Below are positions 34,757-43,680 of a DNA stretch of 64,000 bases, in pieces. Positions within the stretch are counted from its first letter, which is position 1. Each line of letters begins with the position of its first letter. The DNA comes from Sphingobium sp. (GTDB taxonomy: Bacteria; Pseudomonadota; Alphaproteobacteria; Sphingomonadales; Sphingomonadaceae). The translations under genes and the position numbers were made by a program. The stretch is from assembly GCA_009360885.1 (NCBI GenBank), contig SPEL01000005.1, positions 291,157 through 355,156 on the forward strand. The letters run 5' to 3'. The notes under the pieces are model-generated. The model had not been told where the DNA came from, did no database searches, and saw only the letters and a program-made list of their open reading frames with translations.

Positions 34757-36817
34757 TTAGAAGAAAGTAAAGTCGTCAATGCTGAGAGACCATTGGTTCG
34801 TATTAAGAAATGTTATCGATGATCCTTCATCGAACTGAACAAAAACATTGTTACCATATTGTGTGGCACGAGCCTGTACATCAGCATAGCTGGTAACGCC
34901 CAACTGTTTGGAAAGGGCCAACACATCTCCTACGCCATTTCCTTCTTCAAAATCCAAGAGATAGTCGCTACCATCACCCGGTTGGAAAACGAAATAGTCA
35001 TTGCCAGAGCCGCCCGACAAGAAATCATCACCGGCCTGACCGTAAAGCCAGTCGTCGCCTTCTCTGCCATAAAGGGTGTCATTGCCGGATCCTCCGAGCA
35101 GGGTATTTTGCCCGGCATCTCCCCTTATGCTGTCATTAAAAGCACTGCCTTCTAACATTTCTACATTGTAATAAGTATCGCCAGAAGCTTCGCCAGTATT
35201 GTGTGAAACAAACGCCAGATCAATTACTGTATCACCAGAAGCATAACGATAGGATGCTGCATCTTGACCGTTCCCGCCATCTAGCACGTCGGAACCGGCA
35301 CCGCCATATAGTATGTCTGCGCCATTCCCACCATTAAGATAATCGGAGCCACTCTCACCGAAAATCTGATCGTTTCCGTCATCGCCTAGCAGGGTATCAT
35401 TGCCATCCCGTCCAAACAGGACATCGTTCCCCATGTTCCCCTTCAAATAATTTGCCAAATCATCTCCTCGCAAACTATCATCCAGCTCGGAGCCCATGAT
35501 GCCTTCGATCTCCAGATAAATATCTCCTGCGGCCCGCCCTTGATTTTGGGACGTATAGAGTAGATCGGCAGTTACACCTGCAACTGAAGGAGAGGCTGCA
35601 TCATGTCCTTGGGAATAATCCGCAAGATCAAACCCCTCGCCGCCATGTAATATGTCAGCGCCAGACCCGCCATTCAATATGTCGTTGCCGCCTCTGCCAT
35701 AAAGCCAGTCGTTACCGGACTGCCCTATTAAATGATTATTACCACTATCCCCTCGCAGGCTGTCATCATAATCAGACCCGATGATGCCTTCAGTGTTGAC
35801 GAAGCTATCATTGGCTGCGGCTGCGGTATTTTCTGATTGAAATTGCAGATCAACCGTTAACGCTGTGGGTGCGAAAACATAAGATACATAGTCTGTATCA
35901 GCGCCGCCATCTATTTGATTGGAGCCGGCACCTGCTATGAACAGGTCATTCCCTTCCTCGCCGTAAAGTCGGTCGTTGCCATTGCCGCCGGATAGTAGAT
36001 CATCTCCGCTGCCGCCATACAAGGTGTCACTAAACATCCCACCATATAGGGCGTCATTACCCCCTCTGCCATCGAATGTGAGGCCGATAGCAAGGCCAGA
36101 GGGGAGAGCCGATCTAGCTGTGAATGTGTTATCAGCAGCACTGCCGTATATCACTACTTCTGAAATTCCAGAAACTACAATGACATTTTCGAAATTAAGA
36201 GCTGTAAATCCCCCTTGAGAAGAGGTACCTTGACCAGTATCCAAGTCAACAGAAACGCCCGAATATCCAAGTGTCAGAGTATCTATTCCATCTTGGCCAT
36301 CTAATTTTATTCCATTAGAATCAAAGATAGAAAACTCAAATAAATCATCACCACTACCACCTAAATATGTTCCAGCTATAGCAGATAAAGAGATTTTGTC
36401 ATTTCCCGCTCCAGCATCGACATATTCAGCATATCTACCAGGCATAATTTCATCATCACCAGCCCCAGCAGATATTGATAAGCGTCCAGTATATAGGCCA
36501 AAATTAAATACATCTCTTCCCGATCCGCCATACAAAACTTCGACATTCGACATCTGATAGTTAGCAACAGATATTCTGTTACTCGCGGAGTCAAAACTCC
36601 AGAAAGCTTGGGGCTGCATTGAGAAGGCAGAAAAGTCGAAGCTGTCGCGTCCTGAACCACCATCAAAATAAGAAGGGGCCGGGGTCGGGTAGCCTGTGGT
36701 GACAGACGAAACACGAAGAATGTCATCACCGCTGCCGCCGTAAATTTGATTTGTTCCGCTTCCAGGCTCTATAATGTCAGAACCATCGCCGCCATAAACT
36801 GTATCATTGCCTGACAA
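34757..36817 (-). CDS. RTX (haemolysin-type calcium-binding) repeat protein, start uncertain
   Basis: A 686-aa protein made of glycine-rich nonapeptide repeats (GGSGDDxLxGGxGxD), for example GGSGDDLLSGGNGNDRLYG, in several blocks separated by DYVSY/ADYSQGH-type linkers. Such repeats fold as Ca-binding beta-rolls outside the cell. The C-terminus (DFEEGNGVGDVLAL to DDFTFF) is typical of type I secretion signals. No protease or lipase domain is seen. The frame opens at a TTG (36817) without a ribosome site. Upstream in-frame codons GTSGNDILNGTDYDDF continue the repeat, and an ATG at 36890 or 36896 is out of frame by one lost AT unit (near 36878), so the true N-terminus may be frameshifted. It sits between the glycosyltransferases and the capsule exporter; no HlyB/D pair is visible. 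Confidence 0.83.
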   Translation of the reverse strand: MSGNDTVYGGDGSDIIEPGSGTNQIYGGSGDDILRVSSVTTGYPTPAPSYFDGGSGRDSFDFSAFSMQPQAFWSFDSASNRISVANYQMSNVEVLYGGSGRDVFNFGLYTGRLSISAGAGDDEIMPGRYAEYVDAGAGNDKISLSAIAGTYLGGSGDDLFEFSIFDSNGIKLDGQDGIDTLTLGYSGVSVDLDTGQGTSSQGGFTALNFENVIVVSGISEVVIYGSAADNTFTARSALPSGLAIGLTFDGRGGNDALYGGMFSDTLYGGSGDDLLSGGNGNDRLYGEEGNDLFIAGAGSNQIDGGADTDYVSYVFAPTALTVDLQFQSENTAAAANDSFVNTEGIIGSDYDDSLRGDSGNNHLIGQSGNDWLYGRGGNDILNGGSGADILHGGEGFDLADYSQGHDAASPSVAGVTADLLYTSQNQGRAAGDIYLEIEGIMGSELDDSLRGDDLANYLKGNMGNDVLFGRDGNDTLLGDDGNDQIFGESGSDYLNGGNGADILYGGAGSDVLDGGNGQDAASYRYASGDTVIDLAFVSHNTGEASGDTYYNVEMLEGSAFNDSIRGDAGQNTLLGGSGNDTLYGREGDDWLYGQAGDDFLSGGSGNDYFVFQPGDGSDYLLDFEEGNGVGDVLALSKQLGVTSYADVQARATQYGNNVFVQFDEGSSITFLNTNQWSLSIDDFTFF

Positions 36818-36930
36818 AGCACGAATAAAGTCATCATAGTCTGTGCCATTCAGAATGTCATTACCAGAGGTTCCGATTATATTCGGCCATATTCATAATC
36901 CCCACGATATATTAAATAATTAGGTATAAC

Positions 36931-37578
36931 CTATAGTCTGATGTAATCCTGAACAGCGGCATTTACATCTTCATATTCCCTTGCTTCTCCATTATGGAGC
37001 AAGATTGCCTTGTTGCATATTTGCTGAACCAGTTCCGTGCTGTGTGATGCAAGAATCATGCTTCTGTTCTGGCGTTTTTCCAGTAGTTCAGAATGACATT
37101 TGCGATTGAAATTTTGATCGCCTACCATGATGACTTCGTCGATCAAATAGCAATCAAATTCGATCGCCAGAGATAAAGCAAAAGCCAGGCGGGCACGCAT
37201 CCCTGAAGAATAAGTCTTCACCGGCATTTTCAGTTGTGCGCCTAATTCCGTAAAATCTTCTACGAAATCACGGATTTTCGGGTAGCTGACCTGGTATATG
37301 CGAGCAATGAAGCGAGCGTTGTCATAGCCTGTTAGGCTGCCCTGAAAGCCACCTGCAAAACCCAGAGGCCACGAAACTGACATATCACGAATGACTTTGC
37401 CAGTTGTGGGCATTTCTACGCCACCGATCAGTTTTATTAAGGTGCTTTTTCCGGCTCCATTACGCCCAAGTAAAGCGACACGATCTCCAGGTTTTACTGA
37501 AATATTGATATTGTTCAGAACCTGCTTCTGGCCAACGCCATGCTTATAGGTTTTTGAAATATGATCGCATATTATCAT
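36931..37578 (-). CDS. kpsT: Capsule polysaccharide export ABC transporter ATP-binding protein
   Basis: A 215-aa ATPase of the KpsT/BexA/CtrD group. Walker A is GRNGAGKST (near residue 40), the signature is YSSGMRARLAFALSLA, and Walker B is CYLIDEVIMVGD; the H-loop His is in ASHST. The segment WPLGFAGGFQGSLTGYDNARF is characteristic of polysaccharide exporters. It powers transfer of lipid-linked capsule across the inner membrane with the permease next to it. ATG 37578 overlaps the permease stop by four bases; an in-frame start at 37611 inside the permease is less likely. Confidence 0.93.
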   Translation of the reverse strand: MIICDHISKTYKHGVGQKQVLNNINISVKPGDRVALLGRNGAGKSTLIKLIGGVEMPTTGKVIRDMSVSWPLGFAGGFQGSLTGYDNARFIARIYQVSYPKIRDFVEDFTELGAQLKMPVKTYSSGMRARLAFALSLAIEFDCYLIDEVIMVGDQNFNRKCHSELLEKRQNRSMILASHSTELVQQICNKAILLHNGEAREYEDVNAAVQDYIRL

Positions 37579-38372
37579 TCGACTGTAAGTATCCGGCGTA
37601 CATAACGGCATAAAGCTAAGCCAATTACAATTGCTATCATAGAGCAGATTAGCGGATTCCAGACATTATAATATGTCGTGATTTTGTCACCCCATATTCC
37701 TGCACGCATCATTTCCATGGCGTTCACGAAAGGAGATAGCAGCAAATATTGGCGCATTTCCGGTGTTAACCATGATGCCATAGTAAAGAGACCGGAAAAT
37801 GGAATCATTATATATGTTGTGACTGGAACGAATTTTTCTACTACTTCTGACATTTCAGAAAGAGGAGCGATTATAAGGCATATAGAGAATGAAAAAAGAG
37901 CATATATCATCCATCCGGCTATGAGCAGTCCTATATTTTCAGGAACAGGAAAAAGATTAAATAATACAAGTATTAATGCAGCAAATATATACGCCATCAT
38001 TCCGCCAAGTAATTCTATTATAAATCTTGATACAATAAAATCATTTATTTTTATCTGTCGGTGATAAAGCAAACTGGAATTAGCCGTAAAAACTGCAGTG
38101 CTTCTTGCGATTCCATGCCGGAATAATGTGATAGGAATATAGCCGGATATGATGAAGGCGGCTACGCTCATGCCATGAGCTTCGGACCCTTTCATGATGT
38201 TCCACATAATTGCTACAAGTCCAGCAAATAATAGTGGCTCAACCATAATCCAGAGAAAGCCGATATTCTCTCTTCCAAATCGAGTATTCAATTCTCGAAT
38301 TATGAGTGCGTGAATGACGCGAATTTGAACGTGGCAGCCCCCAAAGAATTTATGCAAGAACGACGAAGTCAT
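37575..38372 (-). CDS. kpsM: Capsule polysaccharide export ABC transporter permease
   Basis: A 265-aa ABC-2 type permease with about six membrane segments (for example IGFLWIMVEPLLFAGLVAIMW, the one following RFIIELLGG, and the last one ending VIGLALCRYV). The conserved N-terminal LIIRELNTRFGRENIGFLW is typical of KpsM/BexB/CtrC. ATG 38372 lies three bases after the KpsE stop; the open frame reaching 38420 would start inside kpsE. It is coupled by ATGA to the ATPase, and together they form the inner-membrane exporter of an ABC-dependent (group 2/3-like) capsule. Confidence 0.92.
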   Translation of the reverse strand: MTSSFLHKFFGGCHVQIRVIHALIIRELNTRFGRENIGFLWIMVEPLLFAGLVAIMWNIMKGSEAHGMSVAAFIISGYIPITLFRHGIARSTAVFTANSSLLYHRQIKINDFIVSRFIIELLGGMMAYIFAALILVLFNLFPVPENIGLLIAGWMIYALFSFSICLIIAPLSEMSEVVEKFVPVTTYIMIPFSGLFTMASWLTPEMRQYLLLSPFVNAMEMMRAGIWGDKITTYYNVWNPLICSMIAIVIGLALCRYVRRILTVE

Positions 38373-38374
38373 TA

Positions 38375-39544
38375 TTACTTTTCCGGAGCATGTTCGAGAA
38401 TGCCTACAATGAACATCCATGCGATGAAATAGAGGCAGGTGGCTGCGGCAAACACAACGAGAATGTTCAGCAAGCCTTTAGGTAGCAAGGGCGTGTCAGG
38501 CAGGTTGGGGTCAACAACCCGTTCCAGATAGAATTGTTGCTTCTGCGCTTCTGCGCGGGCCTGAACCAGCGCAGCGTTGGCGACATTCAAACTCTCGGTT
38601 GCGAATTCTTGTTCTACCAGCAAATCCTCATAGCCGCCGAGCTTCGACGCTATGCCGGTGCTGGTGCCAACTACGCGGTTGTCCTGCGATGCAATTTGCG
38701 CAGATATGGCACCTATCCGATTGCGAAGGGCGGGAATAGAGGGATTTTGCGGGGTCAGGCGCTGCATCGTATCCAGCTGGGCCTGGAGCGCAGCCTTTTC
38801 TGCAATCATACTGTTAGCGATTTCTATTACCCCAACCGCTTGCTTTTCTGGATCAATTAATTCCTGAGCATTACGATATTCGGCTAATGCGATACGCGCG
38901 GCGTTCGCCCGGTCGGTTGCCAATTCTACCTGTTTCTGAGCTTCGGAAATGCCTTTAGTCTGAGCGCGGGCGTTGAGGCGGTTAACCAAATCTTCGCTCA
39001 GACCAAGCAGGCGTTGATTGATCTGATATGCATCCTGAGGGGTGAAGGCTTTGGTGGTAATCACAGCGGTGCCGGTTTCCGTGTCGAGCCGGGCGCTGAC
39101 CATCTTACCATAGTATTTGTACAAATCCTCAAAGCTGTCGCCGCCGAAGGGCCTAGGAAAGCGTGCCAGAAAATCCGCATAATGAGCGGACACTCGATCT
39201 CTCAGGCCCGGATTTTCCTCTAGCGCCTTCAATGCATCGCGGGATTGCACATAGGCCATAACCTCATTTGTCTGCTCTTGTCCGCCTGAAAGTCCGGTGG
39301 TCTGGATGAGATTGGCCAGCGTTGAAGATGATGAACGCTTTTGATCGGGGCTTTTGATAACGAAGCGGGATTCGGAAATATAGATATCCGACGCGAATAG
39401 CCCATAATAAACGGCCGCCAGCAGAGTTGGTACAATGACACAAAGTATAAACCAGAACCGCTTCTTAACCCAATTCGCTAATGCGGAGGGCCGGGGCTTT
39501 TCTTCTGCTTCGGTCAGGGCCGGAAGCGAGGTTTGTACGTTCAT
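38375..39544 (-). CDS. kpsE: Capsule polysaccharide export inner-membrane protein
   Basis: A 389-aa polysaccharide co-polymerase of the KpsE/BexC/CtrB group. It has a short cytoplasmic start, a first membrane helix in RFWFILCVIVPTLLAAVYYGLF, the conserved ISESRFVIKSPDQ just outside it, a long periplasmic coiled-coil region (about residues 180-330), and a second membrane helix near the C-terminus (LNILVVFAAATCLYFIAWMF). It links the ABC exporter to the outer-membrane channel. It leads the leftward kpsE-kpsM-kpsT operon. Its own promoter lies in 39545-39705, just before the IS5 element, so the insertion separates it from the outer-membrane gene. Confidence 0.92.
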   Translation of the reverse strand: MNVQTSLPALTEAEEKPRPSALANWVKKRFWFILCVIVPTLLAAVYYGLFASDIYISESRFVIKSPDQKRSSSSTLANLIQTTGLSGGQEQTNEVMAYVQSRDALKALEENPGLRDRVSAHYADFLARFPRPFGGDSFEDLYKYYGKMVSARLDTETGTAVITTKAFTPQDAYQINQRLLGLSEDLVNRLNARAQTKGISEAQKQVELATDRANAARIALAEYRNAQELIDPEKQAVGVIEIANSMIAEKAALQAQLDTMQRLTPQNPSIPALRNRIGAISAQIASQDNRVVGTSTGIASKLGGYEDLLVEQEFATESLNVANAALVQARAEAQKQQFYLERVVDPNLPDTPLLPKGLLNILVVFAAATCLYFIAWMFIVGILEHAPEK

Positions 39545-39705
39545 AAATGCCTTTGCAATGCCTTACCGAGATATTATCATTCATCGTCTGCGTTAAGCCA
39601 ACAAAGGACGAGGCGCAAGACTTGCATAGCAATGTGTCGATGAAGTGTCGCTCACTTCGTCTCAATGTTTCGCTAGTTGATAATAAGGGGATGTCTAAAC
39701 AGCTC

Positions 39706-40556
39706 GGCGGCGTGGACGAATTGGGATCCCAATTTGCCTGATTTCTGATTCAAGGCCGTTCTTTGCGAGGAGCGGTGATGGGCCGGGGCGATCTGACAGA
39801 TGAGGAATGGGATGTGATCGCGGGACTTCTGCTATCGGAGCGCGGCCGTAAATCGCGGTCTGCCCATGATAACCGACGTTTCCTCAATGGCATGCTGCAT
39901 GGTCTGCGGGTCGGTTGTCCGTGGCGCGACATGCACGAGCGCTACGGCAAGTGGAACTCGGTTTATGTCCGCTTCCGGCGCTGGGCCGAGCAAGGCGTCT
40001 GGGATGCCATCCTGACCACGCTGGTCGATTTCGGGCTGACCGACGACTGGCAGCACATGATCGATAGCACCACCATTCGCGGCCATGTATCGGCCGTGGG
40101 CGCTAAAGGGGGGCTTTTGCACAGGCTTTTGGTCGATCACGCGGCGGCTTCACGCGCAAGGTCCATGCCCGCTGTGACAATCAGAGATGCCCTATCGGCT
40201 TCATCCTGACGGGCGGTGAAGCGTCCGACTATGGCGCTGTCGATGCCCTAATGGCGTTCCCTGTCGCCAAGCCCAAGGTGCTGCTGGCAGACAAGGGCTA
40301 TGATGGTGACGCGGTTCGAGTGAACCTGCTGGCGCACGGCATCCTGCCGATCATCCCACCCAAGGCCAACCGGCGCGAGCACATTCCCTGTGACTTCCGC
40401 CGCTATCGTGACCGCTACCGCATCAAGCGGATGTTCGGCCACCTCAAGCATCAACGCTGCATTGCCACCCGTTACGACAAAATCGCGCTGTCGTTCGCCA
40501 CTTTCCTCAATCTCGCAGCAATCCGAAAATGGCTGCCTAACTTTGTCCATGCCGCC
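39706..40556 (+). mobile_element. Complete-looking IS5-family (IS427 group) insertion sequence
   Basis: An 851-bp element bounded by imperfect inverted repeats GGCGGCGTGGACGAATT and the complement of AACTTTGTCCATGCCGCC. It encodes a transposase in two overlapping frames joined by a -1 shift. It lies between kpsE and the outer-membrane export gene. No clear target duplication is seen (left flank AGCTC, right flank TAGAA). Two defective relatives (24602-25209 and 26068-26451) and one relic (12440-12525) occur in the window. Confidence 0.88.
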
Positions 40557-40559
40557 TAG
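39778..40559 (+). CDS. IS5-family transposase, two frames (OrfA/OrfAB by -1 frameshift)
   Basis: Frame A starts at ATG 39778 (GAGG upstream) and runs to 40209: GDLTDEEWDVIAGLLLSE, NRRFLNGMLHGLRVGCPWRD and the first catalytic Asp in MIDSTTIRGH. Frame B, one base back, carries GRSRGGFTRKVHARCDN, FILTGGEASDY, LLADKGYDGDAV (second Asp) and the C-terminal RYRIKRMFGHLKHQRCIATRYDK with the catalytic Glu region. The frames join in AAAGGGGGG at about 40105-40113, a run of six G that allows -1 slippage, as known for IS427-type elements. The fused product of about 260 aa would be a complete DDE transposase. The stop TAG lies at the element's end. Confidence 0.85.
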
Positions 40560-40652
40560 AATGCAGCGACACGAAGCGAAACTATTGTTCATTCCCGAAA
40601 GCTGATGCTAAGGCGTGGCATCAAGTATGCAAGGTTTCAGGTTCATTCTGTA

Positions 40653-41789
40653 ATGCGATTCAAGAATATTATATGTCTAACCGTGGCATTTGGGCTTGCG
40701 GGCTGTGCGACGCTCCCAACCAATGGCCCAACGCGGGGGCAGATCGAAAAATCCATTGCTGCGCCTGAAGCTGGCTTACCGATCAATCTGGTTCAAGTAG
40801 CTACTATGGCTGATGTGCCGGTGACGGCAAAACCTGTTGCATCAGAAAATGCGCCGCTAGAGCCGCCGCCATTGCCCACCGACATGATTGGGCCGGGGGA
40901 TGTTCTAGATATTAATATATATGAAGCAGGCGTTACCTTATTCTCTGCTGGCAGTAATGGGATAAGCCAAATGGCTGCCGCCCCCGGTGTGCAGGCCCAA
41001 AAATTGCCACCTGTCCGGGTGGATGATAGCGGCCAGATCGCTATTCCTTATGCTGGCAAGCTTTATGTCGCGGGCCATACCTTGCGTGAGGTTGAGGCGA
41101 TGGTACGCAATTCCTTGCGTGGCATGTCGCAAAATCCGCAGGTGCTGATCGCGATGGGTCAGGCCATCACCAATAGCGTGATCGTTGGCGGTGAAGTAGC
41201 AAGACCTGGCAGGCTGGTACTGCAGACCAATAAGGAAAGATTGTCTGATGTTATCGCCCTTGCTGGCGGTTATCGTGGCAATACCAAAGATTTGCTCGCG
41301 CGTGTATTCCGGGGCAGTGAAATATTAGACATTCGCTTGAATGATCTGGTAGATAACCCATTGCAGGATATGCGAATTTATCCCAGTGATCGACTGATGC
41401 TGATTAATGAGCCTCGCACTTATTCGGTTCTCGGTGCATCGGGTCAGGTGGCACAATTCCCCTTCAGTAGGTCTACGGTAACTCTGACCGAAGCAATCGC
41501 TACGGCGGGCGGGGTTAATAACAATATCGGTGATCCGGCGGCTATATTCCTGTTCCGTTATGAAATAGACGCCGAAGGCAATGAAGTGCCAAAAGTGTAT
41601 CATCTCAACATGATGAAGGCGAGCACTTATTTCCTCGCCCAGCGCTTTGTGATGCGGGATAAGGATGTGCTGTATTTCGGCAATGCTGCAGCCAACCAGC
41701 CCAGCAAGCTGTTCTCGCTTATCAGCCAGCTTTTCACGCCGTTAATGACCATCACGGCGGCGGTGCAAACGGTGCAAAACAGCAATTAA
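40653..41789 (+). CDS. Outer-membrane capsule polysaccharide export lipoprotein (Wza/KpsD/BexD family)
   Basis: A 378-aa polysaccharide export protein. ATG 40653 gives a lipoprotein signal peptide, MRFKNIICLTVAFGLAGC, with lipobox LAGC. The export domain begins near residue 80 (MIGPGDVLDINIYEAGV) and has VDDSGQIAIPYAGKLYVAGHTLREVE; SLBB-type repeats follow (VIVGGEVARPGRLVL and VLGASGQVAQFPF). It forms the outer-membrane channel that receives capsule from KpsE. The open frame to 40605 would lack a signal peptide. It lies 50 bp after the IS5 element, whose insertion may have changed its promoter, and 120 bp before manC. Confidence 0.92.
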   Translation: MRFKNIICLTVAFGLAGCATLPTNGPTRGQIEKSIAAPEAGLPINLVQVATMADVPVTAKPVASENAPLEPPPLPTDMIGPGDVLDINIYEAGVTLFSAGSNGISQMAAAPGVQAQKLPPVRVDDSGQIAIPYAGKLYVAGHTLREVEAMVRNSLRGMSQNPQVLIAMGQAITNSVIVGGEVARPGRLVLQTNKERLSDVIALAGGYRGNTKDLLARVFRGSEILDIRLNDLVDNPLQDMRIYPSDRLMLINEPRTYSVLGASGQVAQFPFSRSTVTLTEAIATAGGVNNNIGDPAAIFLFRYEIDAEGNEVPKVYHLNMMKASTYFLAQRFVMRDKDVLYFGNAAANQPSKLFSLISQLFTPLMTITAAVQTVQNSN

Positions 41790-41909
41790 TTTAGCGAAAG
41801 GGAAAAGGTGGAAGTCGTATTCTTCGCTTATAGGGCCGATAATCTATATTGCCTATTATAAGTAAGGCAATGATAACTAGACAAATTCGTATGAAAATGG
41901 AGCGAAGTT

Positions 41910-43352
41910 GTGGCACTAAATAAGATTTTCCCGGTTATTCTAGCTGGTGGTTCCGGGACACGCTTGTGGCCATTGTCGCGTAAATCCTACCCCAAGCAAT
42001 TTGTCCCGCTTGTCGGTGAGGAGACATTATTTCGTGCGGCCGTGCAGCGCCTGTCTGGTGAAACGCCAGCGCTGCAGTTTCAAAATCCCACAGTGCTGAC
42101 CGCTGCGGCTTTCCGCTTCATCGTGATGGAACAACTCAGCCTTGATGACGTGCAGCCGGAGGCGGTGTTGATTGAACCTTCTTCACGGAATACAGCGCCC
42201 GCCATTCTCGCCGCCGCATTGCGCCTTGTGGTGCACAATCCGGATGCCATCATGCTAGTCGCCCCTTCCGATCAGGTCGTGCCAGATACTGCCATATTTC
42301 ACGAGGCCATCGCGCAGGGCCTCAAGGCGGTGGCGCAAGGCAATCTGGTTACCTTCGGTATCCAGCCAACCCATGCTGAAATTGGCTATGGCTATCTGGA
42401 GCTTGCAGCAAAACCCGATGGTAGCGGCGTGCCAATTCCCCTCTCGCGCTTTGTGGAAAAGCCCGATGAAGCGCGTGCAACAGAGATGCTGGCCGCAGGC
42501 AATTATATGTGGAATGCGGGCATCTTCCTATTCGCCGCAAAGGATCTGATAGCAGCCTTTGAGCAATACGCACCGAATTTGCTATCCCCCGTGCGTCAAG
42601 CCGTTGAAGAAGCACAAGCAGACCTTGATTTTATCCGCCTTGCCCCCGGCCCCTGGGAGCAGGCAGAGGATATTTCAATCGACTATGCCATTATGGAACA
42701 CGCATCCAATCTTTCGGTTGTGCCTTATGGTGCTGCCTGGTCTGATTTGGGTGGGTGGGACGCCGTATGGCGCAGTGCAGAACAGGACGAGCAAGGTTTG
42801 GCCATCTCTGGCTCTGCTTATGCGATTGATTGCCGGGATACTTTACTGCGGTCAGACAGTGAAGGGCTAACGGTCGTGGGGCTGGGCCTCGATAATATCG
42901 TAGCGGTAGCGATGAATGACGCGGTGTTGATAGCTGATAAGAGCCGTGGGCAGGAAGTGAAACTGGTCGTGGACATGCTGAAGGCTGAAAAAATAGATCA
43001 GGCCACCCATTTCCCTAAGGATCACCGTCCTTGGGGCTGGTATGAGAGCCTTGTTGTGGGGGGACGTTTTCAGGTGAAGCGCATTTCGGTACACCCCGGC
43101 GCGTCCTTAAGCCTCCAGAGCCATTTTCATCGGTCAGAGCATTGGATAGTGGTAGAAGGCACCGCAAAGGTGACTGTGGACCAGAAAGTCCAAATTTTGT
43201 CGGAAAATCAATCGGTTTATATTCCATTGGGTGCTGTTCATCGCATTGAGAACCCCGGCAAGATACCGATGGTGTTCATTGAGGTTCAGACCGGCAGCTA
43301 TGTTGGTGAAGACGACATTATCCGCTATGAGGATAAATATTCCCGGAACTAA
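41910..43352 (+). CDS. manC: Mannose-1-phosphate guanylyltransferase / mannose-6-phosphate isomerase
   Basis: A 480-aa bifunctional enzyme of the ManC/CpsB/AlgA type. The N-terminal nucleotidyltransferase has PVILAGGSGTRLWPLSRKSYP and FVEKPDEARA; the middle has SIDYAIMEHA and WSDLGGWDAVW; the C-terminal cupin (about residues 360-475) has RPWGWYESL, LSLQSHFHRSEHWIVVEG and IPLGAVHRIENPG with the metal-binding His residues. It makes GDP-mannose, the precursor used by Gmd. The start is GTG 41910 with GGAGCGAAG upstream. It is the last gene of the capsule locus; IS and toxin-gene debris follows. Confidence 0.95.
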   Translation: MALNKIFPVILAGGSGTRLWPLSRKSYPKQFVPLVGEETLFRAAVQRLSGETPALQFQNPTVLTAAAFRFIVMEQLSLDDVQPEAVLIEPSSRNTAPAILAAALRLVVHNPDAIMLVAPSDQVVPDTAIFHEAIAQGLKAVAQGNLVTFGIQPTHAEIGYGYLELAAKPDGSGVPIPLSRFVEKPDEARATEMLAAGNYMWNAGIFLFAAKDLIAAFEQYAPNLLSPVRQAVEEAQADLDFIRLAPGPWEQAEDISIDYAIMEHASNLSVVPYGAAWSDLGGWDAVWRSAEQDEQGLAISGSAYAIDCRDTLLRSDSEGLTVVGLGLDNIVAVAMNDAVLIADKSRGQEVKLVVDMLKAEKIDQATHFPKDHRPWGWYESLVVGGRFQVKRISVHPGASLSLQSHFHRSEHWIVVEGTAKVTVDQKVQILSENQSVYIPLGAVHRIENPGKIPMVFIEVQTGSYVGEDDIIRYEDKYSRN

Positions 43353-43374
43353 CAACCGTAACTTGTATGGCAGG

Positions 43375-43680
43375 CTCAGCGACTATGTATGTCGTCGAGC
43401 CTGCCCGGCGGTCATGAAAAAGCTGATTGGGTGACCGTTCGCATCGCTTATAGCATGCAGCTTGGTGTTCATGCCGCCCTTCGTGCGACCGATCAGGCGT
43501 CCCGGATTCCCTTTTTACCCGCAGGCTTGATGCCGTGCGGTAGGACTTCAAATAAGTCGCGACGATCATGATCGTCTTGCGATCGGGAGCCTGAGGTGTC
43601 GCCAGACCTTCCCTCATGCAGATGAAAAGCCTTTGTCGCTCCACCGCTTCCAGCGATTGTAGGGCGTCTTTGCCGGGGCA
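43375..43680 (-). mobile_element. Internal fragment of a second IS5-type transposase
   Basis: On the minus strand, broken frames read YNRWKRWSDKGF, then MIVATYLKSYRTASSL, then GRTKGGMNTKLHAISDANG and PISFFMTAGQ, all from the central DDE part of one IS5-type transposase. At least two frameshifts separate the pieces and both ends are missing. This type differs from the element at 39706 and fits the FWL-type remnant at 50151-50330. It abuts the RES-domain remnant at about 43680. Confidence 0.72.
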
